Assembly (NCBI GenBank): GCA_927798255.1
Contig: CAKMMH010000123.1
Coordinates: forward strand, 1-5,620
DNA from: an uncultured bacterium
Lineage (GTDB): Bacteria; Bdellovibrionota_C; UBA2361; CAKMMH01
Length of the DNA: 5,620 nucleotides
Direction: 5' to 3'
The stretch's first letter is position 1. Each line of letters begins with the position of its first letter. Positions 1 to 5,564 of this stretch are shown here, one piece after another. The position numbers and the translations under genes were made by a program. A model generated the notes under the pieces. That model saw only the letters and a program-made list of their open reading frames with translations. It made no database searches and was not told the DNA's origin.

Positions 1-93
1 ATATTTATATAACAAAGCATAATGTACAGTTTTGTATACGCAAAATTGCTTGCCTACTTTGCTAGCCGAACACTCGTGAACCTCAATAACTGC

Positions 94-114
94 GCATGTT
101 ATAAATGTACATGC
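94..114. repeat. Short inverted repeat GCATGT/ACATGC
   Basis: GCATGT (94-99) and ACATGC (109-114) are perfect 6-bp inverted arms around a 9-bp A+T-rich spacer. This could be a weak operator or chance. No neighbouring start codon or promoter explains it. Confidence 0.25.
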
Positions 115-260
115 TTTTACTCAAAGAAAACCTTTTGTTGGCTAAACATTTAACTTTTTAAATTCATGCTGTTGTGTGATAATGTACCACTACTTTCGAT
201 TTACCTAAAATATGGACTCAATCTCGTACTCTGAAATCAACATTTTATCCTTTGTAACAA

Positions 261-279
261 CTGTCCCACGGTGGGACAG
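261..279. promoter_or_regulatory. Perfect 19-bp palindrome, candidate repressor operator
   Basis: CTGTCCCAC and GTGGGACAG are perfect 9-bp inverted arms around a single central G. The site is far more GC-rich than its surroundings. It ends five bases before an extended -10 box, so it covers the place where a -35 element would lie. That is a classic position for a repressor. As RNA it could form only a tight hairpin, and no T run follows on either strand, so a terminator is unlikely. A third half-site copy lies at 330-337. I do not recognise the regulator family; the sequence is not an obvious LexA, HrcA, Fur or parS site. Confidence 0.5.
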
Positions 280-280
280 G

Positions 281-289
281 TGGTATAAT
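281..289 (+). promoter_or_regulatory. Extended -10 promoter element (TGnTATAAT)
   Basis: The sequence TGGTATAAT is a perfect extended -10 box with the TG at 281-282 and TATAAT at 284-289. Such promoters need little or no -35 element, and the expected -35 position falls inside the palindrome at 261-279. Predicted transcription would start near 296. No reading frame follows for over 400 bases, so the product would be a non-coding RNA, a very long leader of the gene at 733, or nothing. A second TATAAT occurs on the - strand at 301-306, but without a good -35. Confidence 0.4.
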
Positions 290-329
290 GTGTCGTATTC
301 ATTATACAATCTTGGTTTTTGTATATATT

Positions 330-337
330 GTGGGACA
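330..337. promoter_or_regulatory. Extra GTGGGACA half-site
   Basis: GTGGGACA repeats the right half-site of the palindrome at 261-279, 59 bp further right. It lies in A+T-rich sequence where this GC-rich 8-mer is unexpected. It could be an auxiliary binding site for the same regulator. No matching left half is present. Confidence 0.35.
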
Positions 338-430
338 AATAATGCTATATCTCCTAATATTACATAAAAATAAATTATTAAACTGAGTGTTAAGATATTA
401 ATCGAGCTTTATCTAATTATTCTTATGTCG

Positions 431-517
431 TTTCACGACTAAATTATTTTCATTTCACGATAATATAAGGTTATTTTTTTATATCATTTCACGAGTGGTA
501 TTTATATCAATTCACTA
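431..517 (+). repeat. Helically phased TTTCACGA direct repeats
   Basis: Exact TTTCACGA copies start at 431, 453 and 487, and a degenerate copy (ATTCACTA) starts at 510. The steps are 22, 34 and 23 bp, close to two, three and two helical turns, so the copies would sit on roughly the same face of the DNA. Similar flanks precede several copies (TATCA before the copies at 487 and 510). A reversed copy of the core, TCGTGA, lies at 542-547. The layout resembles a multi-copy operator or a small iteron set. No Rep or regulator gene is in the window to decide between them. Confidence 0.45.
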
Positions 518-537
518 TATTAAAAGAATAGATATTT

Positions 538-556
538 TATATCGTGATTTGATATA
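538..556. repeat. Inverted repeat TATATC/GATATA
   Basis: TATATC (538-543) and GATATA (551-556) are perfect 6-bp arms around the 7-bp spacer GTGATTT. It directly follows the TTTCACGA cluster and contains the reversed core TCGTGA. It may be part of the same protein-binding array. The A+T-rich arms make chance possible. Confidence 0.3.
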
Positions 557-732
557 AAAATTTATAAATATACTACAACTTACAGTATAGTTTGCATTAA
601 AAAAGATTATAAACTTAGCTTAAATATTTTATTTTAACATTCATTGTTTTTTAATTTATATGATGTAAAATTATCTAAATCATTTGTTTTTTAGTTAAAC
701 ATTTAAGTGTTTTTATTTTAAGATTGTATATT

Positions 733-1605
733 ATGTTTGATAACAATTTTTATCTTGAGCAAGTAGAAAAAGAACTGAAAATAGTTTTAGATAGTGAAGA
801 TATTGAGCAACCTATGAAAGATGCAATTTATTATGCTATCTTTCCTGCAGGTAAAAGGATTAGGCCTCTAATGGTACTTGCATTAATGCAAGATCTAAAA
901 AAAGAACCATTAGATGCATTAAGAGCAAGTGTTACAATAGAATTTTTACATTGTGCATCACTTATCCATGATGATTTACCTGCATTTGATGATGATGATT
1001 TCAGACGTGGCCGTCCTTCTTGTCATAAGGCTTATGGTCAAGCTCCAGCAATTTTAGCAGGTGATTTTTTACCACTTTTTGCGTTAAAAACAATTTCTAA
1101 AAGTGCTTATAACGAAGATGTTAAAGTTAAATTAAGTGAAATACTATCTAATGCTTTTTTAGAGCTTTGCAATGGTCAACAACTTGATATTTTAGAAAAT
1201 GAAGAAAAAAAGGATAAACTTTTAAGAATATACGAGCTTAAAACAGGAGGACTTTTTAAAGCAGTTTTAGGTTTTGCTAGTGTAGTTAGTAATATGTCTG
1301 ATGATTTCACGAAAATCGCCTTAAAATTAGGAGCAGAGATAGGAGTTTATTTCCAAATAATAGATGATTATATAGATCTTTATGGAACAAAAGAAAATAG
1401 GGGAAAACCTCAAAGTAGTGATGAAAAAAATGGTAAGTTCACAGTCTTTAGCATTAATACAAAGGAAGAGGGGCTAAGAATTCTTAAAAACAGTGAAAAT
1501 GAAATATATGACTATATCAATATGTTATGTGATAATTCAGAAAATAAATCGATAACCTTTGATAATTTAAAATTTTTTGTTGAATACATGAAAAAAAGAA
1601 TGTAA
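733..1605 (+). CDS. ispA: Short-chain polyprenyl diphosphate synthase (farnesyl/geranylgeranyl type)
   Basis: A 290-residue trans-prenyltransferase that condenses isopentenyl diphosphate (IPP) with an allylic diphosphate in the cytoplasm to make FPP or GGPP, the precursors of quinone tails, undecaprenyl phosphate and other isoprenoids. Family hallmarks seen: IPP-binding GKRIRP at residues 40-45, first Asp-rich motif DDLPAFD at 80-86 followed by RRGRP at 91-95, GQQLD at 148-152, KT at 170-171, second Asp-rich motif FQIIDDYID ending at D215, and a C-terminal GKFT. The DDx4D form with its two-residue insertion is typical of bacterial FPP synthases and type II GGPP synthases. Length is normal and all catalytic Asp residues are present. 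The residue five before the first motif is Ala75, small rather than aromatic, so product length is uncertain. I chose ATG 733; an upstream in-frame TTG at 724 would add three residues. Neither start has a clear SD. Confidence 0.93.
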   Translation: MFDNNFYLEQVEKELKIVLDSEDIEQPMKDAIYYAIFPAGKRIRPLMVLALMQDLKKEPLDALRASVTIEFLHCASLIHDDLPAFDDDDFRRGRPSCHKAYGQAPAILAGDFLPLFALKTISKSAYNEDVKVKLSEILSNAFLELCNGQQLDILENEEKKDKLLRIYELKTGGLFKAVLGFASVVSNMSDDFTKIALKLGAEIGVYFQIIDDYIDLYGTKENRGKPQSSDEKNGKFTVFSINTKEEGLRILKNSENEIYDYINMLCDNSENKSITFDNLKFFVEYMKKRM

Positions 1606-1619
1606 AAAATAGCTTTTTT
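1604..1619 (+). terminator. Weak A/T-only hairpin after ispA
   Basis: A6 (1604-1609), loop TAGC, and T6 (1614-1619) begin inside the stop codon of the synthase gene and could fold in the transcript. More T-rich sequence follows at 1623-1629. The stem has no G-C pairs, so intrinsic termination would be poor. It is the only terminator-like structure between the synthase and the pilin genes. Confidence 0.25.
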
Positions 1620-1671
1620 GGTACTTTTTAACTAATTATTTTTCTCTAACTTAGCGATATTACAGATAACA

Positions 1672-1707
1672 AAAATGAATTTAAATTCTAAAGTTTATAT
1701 TCATTTT
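1672..1707. repeat. Inverted repeat AAAATGAAT/ATTCATTTT overlapping the pilin promoter
   Basis: Perfect 9-bp arms lie at 1672-1680 and 1699-1707 around an 18-bp spacer. The spacer contains the -35-like TAAAGTTT and the right arm falls in the promoter spacer. A dimeric regulator binding both arms would bridge the -35 element. The arms are A+T-rich, so coincidence is possible. Confidence 0.3.
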
Positions 1708-1715
1708 ACCGAAAG
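1689..1715 (+). promoter_or_regulatory. Sigma-28 (FliA/SigD-type) promoter candidate for the pilin cluster
   Basis: TAAAGTTT at 1689-1696 is identical to the FliA -35 consensus. After exactly 11 bases, ACCGAAAG at 1708-1715 matches the -10 consensus GCCGATAA at five of eight positions, including the CCGA core. Transcription would start near 1722, giving a leader of about 27 bases before the GTG at 1749. An overlapping sigma-70-like GATAAT (1715-1720) lacks a convincing -35. The consensus comes from established knowledge; its use here is inferred. Confidence 0.5.
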
Positions 1716-1748
1716 ATAATGGTTCTGTGTACTTTTTTTAGTTAGATT

Positions 1749-2249
1749 GTGCAAATTTTAAATAATAAAGCTATTGCTAAAAACAACATCATAAAATTTT
1801 TCTACAGGAGAAATAATTCTTCAGGCTTTACTTTTATAGAGCTACTTGTTGTGATGGTTCTTGCGGGAATTTTATCTTCAATGGGTGCAATAAAGTTTTC
1901 AGAATTTAATAATCCATTAAAAACTGATACTGCAAGTTTTAAAAATTTTATCGGAAAAGTAAAATTAAAAGCAATGTCCCATACAAAAGCGTTTAAAATA
2001 GTTTGTGATGATGTAAAAACTGTGAAAGTTTATTGTGGCCAAAACTGTGACACAAAATCTTGGGAAATAATGGGTAGCGATATTTTTAAGCTTTCAGATG
2101 AGGTTTCATTTTCTCAAATTGATTGGAGTGTATGTTTTAATTCAAGAGGTTTTCCAAGTAATTCTCTAGATGTAAGTCTAATTGATAATAAAGAAAAACA
2201 AAAAGATGTAAGTTTACTATTAGGAGGCTCATTTTATGAAGAACACTAA
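1749..2249 (+). CDS. FimT/GspH-like minor prepilin
   Basis: A 166-residue type IV pilin-like protein, probably a minor (pseudo)pilin anchored in the inner membrane before assembly. The prepilin signature is clear: a 26-residue basic leader ends in Gly26, then FTFIELLVV follows with Phe27 at +1 and Glu31 at +5, continuing as a hydrophobic helix to about residue 48. The globular part resembles GspH/FimT: a conserved Leu/Ala-rich helix, then beta-rich sequence and CFNSRGFPS at 129-137, like the family's 'F..rG.p' ending. Cysteines 86, 96, 100 and 129 could form two disulfides. The start is GTG with no SD. An in-frame TAG at 1743-1745 excludes extension, and there is no in-frame ATG before the signature. 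The leader is longer than usual for type IVa pilins. It is first in the cluster, just downstream of the sigma-28-like promoter, and overlaps the next gene by 14 bp. Confidence 0.85.
   Translation: MQILNNKAIAKNNIIKFFYRRNNSSGFTFIELLVVMVLAGILSSMGAIKFSEFNNPLKTDTASFKNFIGKVKLKAMSHTKAFKIVCDDVKTVKVYCGQNCDTKSWEIMGSDIFKLSDEVSFSQIDWSVCFNSRGFPSNSLDVSLIDNKEKQKDVSLLLGGSFYEEH
2222..2227 (+). promoter_or_regulatory. Strong ribosome binding site inside the preceding gene
   Basis: AGGAGG lies 8 bases before ATG 2236, within the last codons of the FimT/GspH-like gene. It fixes the start of the PilV-like gene and supports coupled translation of the two overlapping genes. It is the only clear SD among the five larger genes. 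Confidence 0.8.
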
Positions 2250-2613
2250 TAAGGGGTTTACATTAATAGAGGTCCTTATGGCACTTTTTATTTTTAGCAT
2301 TGTTTGTGCTTCTACAGCGCCTGCGTTTATTAATCATTCTAAAATGAATTCAGAGTCAGAGGTTAAAACAATTTCTATAAATTTAGCAGAAAAAATATTA
2401 AACAATTTAAGAAAAGAAGATGTAACACAGTTTCCAAGTAGTGGTTCAAAGACAACAAACTATAATGTTTCTAATAAAAATTTAAATGCTGTTATAGTGT
2501 ATTGTCAAAAGAGTCAATACTGTTCAAAGGCAAGTAGACATCTTACTATTAACATTTTTTATCATAATAAACTTTCATATAGTGTAGAAACTGTCTATAC
2601 ACAATTAAAATAA
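2236..2613 (+). CDS. PilV/GspI-like minor prepilin
   Basis: A 125-residue minor prepilin. A seven-residue leader ending in Gly7 is followed by FTLIEVLMALFIFSIV, with Phe8 at +1 and Glu12 at +5. 'GFTLIEVLMAL' is characteristic of PilV/GspI proteins. The hydrophobic helix runs to about residue 30 and includes Cys24. A conserved-looking helix (residues 45-60, with Leu and Lys/Arg) precedes a short beta-rich domain with Cys90 and Cys96, positioned for an intramolecular disulfide. The protein is at the short end of the PilV range. The start is fixed by an AGGAGG 8 bases upstream. It overlaps the FimT/GspH-like gene by 14 bp, so the two are cotranscribed and probably made in similar amounts. A 77-base, almost purely A+T gap follows before the next gene. 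GspI versus PilV cannot be separated by eye. Confidence 0.83.
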   Translation: MKNTNKGFTLIEVLMALFIFSIVCASTAPAFINHSKMNSESEVKTISINLAEKILNNLRKEDVTQFPSSGSKTTNYNVSNKNLNAVIVYCQKSQYCSKASRHLTINIFYHNKLSYSVETVYTQLK

Positions 2614-2690
2614 GTTATAATATATTAATTATTAGAGTTTTTATAAATTTTATATTTTTTTAATTTTTTAAATTTTATTGTTATTAATTT

Positions 2691-3587
2691 ATGCAGAAAT
2701 TTAAAAATAAAATGTTAATACAAAAAGGTTTCACCCTAGTAGAACTATTAGTATGTTTATTTTTAAGCGTATTAATAATAGCACTTCTTTGCCAAACAAT
2801 ACTTGCAAACAATAGACTTTATAAGGGAGATATCGTAAGAACAAACTTAAATCAAGATTTAAAAAGTGCTATGGTAATATTGTCTTCAACCATAAAGGAA
2901 GCTGGTGAAAATCTTTCAGGGACGTTTCCTGCAGTTGAATTAAAAAAAGATGAAGAAACAGGTTTTTCAGATTTAACAATAAGAAGAAATGTATTAGATG
3001 AGGTGTTGAAGCTTTGTGAACCAATAAGCAGTGGAAGCAGTGTTAATAATTTAAAATTTGCGCTTGCAGGGACTACTTCTGGTTGTATTTATTCAGACAA
3101 TACGCATAATTTCAATTCTTGGAAGGAGTACAGGCAAAAAAATAACGGAGAGGTTTACCCATTTATTTATGATTTAGCAGAAAATAGTGGGGAATTTTTT
3201 CCTTATGTTGATGAGGAAGATTCAGGAACGGAATATTCCCTTTTAACAGGTGGAACAATTTTTTCAAATGATTACACAGTAGGAGCTGCTTCAATGTATA
3301 TGATTGAAGAGTGGCGATTCACTTTTGAAGATGGCTTTTTAGTTTTGACACAAAATGGACTTTCAGATGAAAAGCAAAAAATAATAGGAAATGTTAATAA
3401 ATTTATTGTAAAAATTGAAAAATCAGATGGTGATATTGTGGATACATTTTCACCAGATGACGATGATATGTGGTCCGATATTAGTGCTATAAATATTACG
3501 CTTGGTAATGAAGAAAATTTTATGAAAGAAAAAATTGAGAAGATTTTAAGTGCTAGTTTTTATCCAAGGAACATATTATCTCATTAA
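2691..3587 (+). CDS. PilW-like minor prepilin
   Basis: A 298-residue minor prepilin of the PilW/GspJ-like group. The leader ends at Gly13, followed by FTLVELLVCLFLSVLIIALL with Phe14 at +1 and Glu18 at +5. The next helix leads to STIKEAGEN (residues 66-73), matching the 'lR.AG' signature of PilW. The C-terminal part has a WRF..edGfLvLTqNG strand pair (208-223), an acidic DDDD patch (256-259) and a closing SFYPRN (289-294) like the family's final 'lRN' strand. Length fits PilW (commonly about 250-350) better than GspJ. Cys22 and Cys34 lie in the membrane helix; Cys109 and Cys132 lie in the globular domain. ATG 2691 has no SD. An in-frame ATG at 2712 would give a more usual six-residue leader and is equally possible. 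It is third in the cluster, as in fimU-pilV-pilW-pilX operons. Confidence 0.82.
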   Translation: MQKFKNKMLIQKGFTLVELLVCLFLSVLIIALLCQTILANNRLYKGDIVRTNLNQDLKSAMVILSSTIKEAGENLSGTFPAVELKKDEETGFSDLTIRRNVLDEVLKLCEPISSGSSVNNLKFALAGTTSGCIYSDNTHNFNSWKEYRQKNNGEVYPFIYDLAENSGEFFPYVDEEDSGTEYSLLTGGTIFSNDYTVGAASMYMIEEWRFTFEDGFLVLTQNGLSDEKQKIIGNVNKFIVKIEKSDGDIVDTFSPDDDDMWSDISAINITLGNEENFMKEKIEKILSASFYPRNILSH

Positions 3588-3655
3588 AGTATTTAATTTT
3601 TTGAAGGTAATATTTTAAGAAGAGTAAAATTTTTTAGTGAGGTTATATAAACAGT

Positions 3656-5434
3656 ATGAAAAATTCAAATCAAAAGGCGTTTGCTTTAATAGTTGTGCTT
3701 TTTTTTATTGTTATAATTATAGCTTTACTAGGAGCATATTTAAAAATCACAAGGCTTGAGCTTTCTTCAACTAAATATGCAAAAGATTCAATCACAGGAT
3801 TTGCTGCAGGAGAGGCAGGGCTAAATATTAGAGCGGAAGATATTAGAAATATTTTCGTAGGATATAATATGCCAGAAGGTGATTCTCCTTCAAAAACTCA
3901 TCCTTGTGAAAGTGGAAATAATGGAAGTGGGGATTTTGTTTGTAAAACTTATAAATTTAAAAACACAGATGTCGTAACTTATGTAGAAGAAGCAGATGGT
4001 AATCCAATAAATACGACTATTCCTCAAGGAGAAAGATATCAAAATTTAAATGTACTTGAATATCGATATTCAGTTTATTCAATTGCAAAAGGTGCTCAGG
4101 GGCAAACAGAAAGTATTTTACAGTTAAAATTTAAAAATAGACTTGTTCCTCTTTTTCAGTTTGCAGTGTTTTATGATAAAGATTTAGAGATAGCACCAGG
4201 AGCTACTATGAATTTGTCAGGACCAATTCATACAAATGCAGATTTGTATTTAAATGCTGAGGGTAATTTAAATATTTATGGTCAAGTTACAACTGCTGGA
4301 GATATTTATAGAGGAAGAAAAAATAACTCAAATTGTAATGATACGGTAAGTATTATTGCTCCTGTAGACTTAAAAGCGATGGTTAAGGGGTGTTCAAGTA
4401 GAACAAAAGTAAGAGATCTTTCACCTTGGAAAGGAATGGTTGAAAGTAATGTAGAAAAATTAACTGTGCCAAGTCCAGATATTTTAAATCCAGTGCCGTC
4501 GTCTAATTATTTTTCACTTGCTGATTTAAGACTTCAATTAAAATTAAATTCTAGTAATAAGCCTAATACTTCGTTTTCTAAAACAGGTGTTGTGGTGTTA
4601 AAATCAGATGGTTCAATAGATGGCTCTCAAACTACAAAATTAAACGCTTGCACTGGGAATATAAATAGTAAGGCTATCGGTTCAACAAATACTTTTTATA
4701 ACAATAGAGAAAAAAAGAATATAAGAATGTTTGAAATAGATATGTCTTCTCTTTTTAATTGTTTATATACAACTTCTTGGTTAGGAGATTCTGGTAAAAA
4801 ATTAAATACGACTGATAAGGGGGGATTGGTTTTTAATTTTAGCATAGATGGTGTTGATTCTGAAAAATCGTCAAATAATTACGGTGTACGTTTAAGAAAT
4901 AGCTCCTATCTTGGTTCTTCTAAATCTGGAGCTCCCCAAATTAAAGGCTTAACTGTAGTGACTAATCAAGCAATATATCTTTGGGGAGATTATAATACAA
5001 CATCAAAAAAACCTGCTGCTATTATGTCAGACTCATTTAATATTTTATCAACTGCTTGGAATGATTCAAAAAGTTCTTGGTCACAAAGAGTTGCAGCTAA
5101 TACAACAATTAACACTGCAATTCTTTCCGGGACTGATAGCACAGGTGGTATTGAAGGCACTTCGGGGCAAGGTGGTACTTATAATGGAGGACTCGAAAAT
5201 TATCCAAGACTCCATGAGCAATGGAGTGGAAAAACTTTAACCTATAAAGGTTCTTTTGTGAGCTTAAGTACTCCAAAGCATGTAAAAGGAGCTTGGGTTT
5301 ACGGTGCCCCTCAATATAATGCACCAACAAGAAATTGGGATTATGATACAGATTTTAATGATGGTGATAAGCTTCCTCCGCTTTCTCCAAGATTCGTGTA
5401 TCTAAGGCAAGAATTATTTGTAAGAGAATATTAA
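3656..5434 (+). CDS. PilX-like minor pilin with large C-terminal extension
   Basis: A 592-residue protein whose first 60 residues look like PilX: short basic leader, FALIVVLFFIVIIIALL helix, then a polar helix ending in AAGEAGL (50-56). The predicted cleavage site is Ala8/Phe9, with Ala instead of Gly at -1. Val stands at +5 instead of Glu, as is usual for PilX/GspK-type pilins. PilX proteins are usually about 150-200 residues; here some 400 more follow. One block, FAVFYDKDLEIAPGA with GPIHTNADLYL (169-199), and another, GLTVVTNQAIYLWGDYN (431-447) through NGGLENYPRLHEQW (510-523) to LPPLSPR (573-579), resemble a beta-rich domain I recall in large PilX-like proteins of several phyla, possibly DUF4900/DUF7305; this is from memory. 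Six cysteines (84, 96, 227, 246, 332, 369) are all outside the membrane helix. A GAGG 13 bases upstream is a distant SD. It closes the cluster and may form the pilus tip. Confidence 0.8.
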   Translation: MKNSNQKAFALIVVLFFIVIIIALLGAYLKITRLELSSTKYAKDSITGFAAGEAGLNIRAEDIRNIFVGYNMPEGDSPSKTHPCESGNNGSGDFVCKTYKFKNTDVVTYVEEADGNPINTTIPQGERYQNLNVLEYRYSVYSIAKGAQGQTESILQLKFKNRLVPLFQFAVFYDKDLEIAPGATMNLSGPIHTNADLYLNAEGNLNIYGQVTTAGDIYRGRKNNSNCNDTVSIIAPVDLKAMVKGCSSRTKVRDLSPWKGMVESNVEKLTVPSPDILNPVPSSNYFSLADLRLQLKLNSSNKPNTSFSKTGVVVLKSDGSIDGSQTTKLNACTGNINSKAIGSTNTFYNNREKKNIRMFEIDMSSLFNCLYTTSWLGDSGKKLNTTDKGGLVFNFSIDGVDSEKSSNNYGVRLRNSSYLGSSKSGAPQIKGLTVVTNQAIYLWGDYNTTSKKPAAIMSDSFNILSTAWNDSKSSWSQRVAANTTINTAILSGTDSTGGIEGTSGQGGTYNGGLENYPRLHEQWSGKTLTYKGSFVSLSTPKHVKGAWVYGAPQYNAPTRNWDYDTDFNDGDKLPPLSPRFVYLRQELFVREY

Positions 5435-5440
5435 AAAAAT

Positions 5441-5469
5441 TTGACTAATATTTTGTATGGTAATAATAT
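5441..5469 (+). promoter_or_regulatory. Sigma-70-type promoter
   Basis: TTGACT (5441-5446) and TAATAT (5464-5469) are separated by an ideal 17 bp, giving the best housekeeping promoter in the window. Transcription would begin near 5476. It starts directly after the PilX-like gene and would transcribe the stem-loop and mini-ORFs towards a gene beyond the window. Confidence 0.6.
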
Positions 5470-5489
5470 ACAGCTATTCCTTAAGAAAA

Positions 5490-5524
5490 CGTGAATCTCT
5501 CCGCGCGGGGTATATGAATTCACG
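5490..5524 (+). terminator. GC-rich stem-loop: terminator or leader hairpin
   Basis: CGTGAAT (5490-5496) and ATTCACG (5518-5524) are perfect inverted arms. Inside them CTCC (5499-5502) can pair with GGGG (5507-5510) around GCGC, making a two-part hairpin that stands out in A+T-rich DNA. The following sequence is T-rich but interrupted by A. It could end the pilin transcript. It also lies about 14 bases after the predicted start of the promoter at 5441-5469, so a leader regulatory structure is equally possible. Its arms share the TTCACG core with the repeat cluster at 431-517. Confidence 0.45.
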
Positions 5525-5564
5525 ATTATTTATATTTTTATTTATATTTTAGATAAAATAAATA

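Larger units (their letters stand above)
1..723. other. Long gene-free, A+T-rich region with ordered repeats
   Basis: I see no convincing gene here on either strand. The longest start-to-stop frames I could read by eye are about 20 codons and lack an SD sequence. Two parts differ. Positions 1-300 have a more mixed base composition and may be decayed or foreign sequence. Positions about 340-723 are extremely A+T-rich with long T runs. The region holds a palindromic operator-like site with an extended -10 box (261-289), a cluster of TTTCACGA repeats (431-517), an inverted repeat (538-556), and two copies of the 11-mer TAAACATTTAA (143-153 and 696-706). The motif ATAATGTAC occurs at 19-27 and 179-187, with the close variant ATAAATGTAC at 101-110. 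I could not place a convincing promoter for the gene starting at 733. Confidence 0.6.

Noticed and set aside
105..161. An 18-codon + strand frame, and a 22-codon frame from 166
   Set aside because: Both are short, lack an SD and have no recognisable sequence; expected by chance.
261..279. Palindrome as an intrinsic terminator
   Set aside because: No T run follows on either strand and the loop would be too tight; the -10 box beside it favours an operator.
431..494. TTTCACG copies as ParB-binding parS sites
   Set aside because: parS is a palindrome containing TTTCACGTGAAA. These copies match one half only and are followed by A, so no full site is present.
1305..1312. A further TTTCACGA inside the prenyl synthase gene
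   Set aside because: It falls within coding sequence and encodes ordinary residues (the Phe-Thr-Lys region). It is isolated and probably chance, and tempers the significance of single copies.
1675..1719. A 14-codon frame before the pilin cluster
   Set aside because: It has no SD and overlaps the promoter-like elements at 1689-1715, which explain the sequence better.
2616..2621. TATAAT as an internal promoter before the PilW-like gene
   Set aside because: No -35 element lies at a suitable distance and the surrounding DNA is nearly all A+T, so such a hexamer is expected by chance.
2645..2678. Direct repeat AAATTTTAT in the gap before the PilW-like gene
   Set aside because: The 9-mer is made only of A and T in an almost pure A+T gap; low information.
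5109..5330. A 73-codon open frame on the - strand
   Set aside because: It lies fully inside the conserved C-terminal part of the PilX-like gene on the opposite strand, has no SD and encodes no recognisable domain; a shadow frame.
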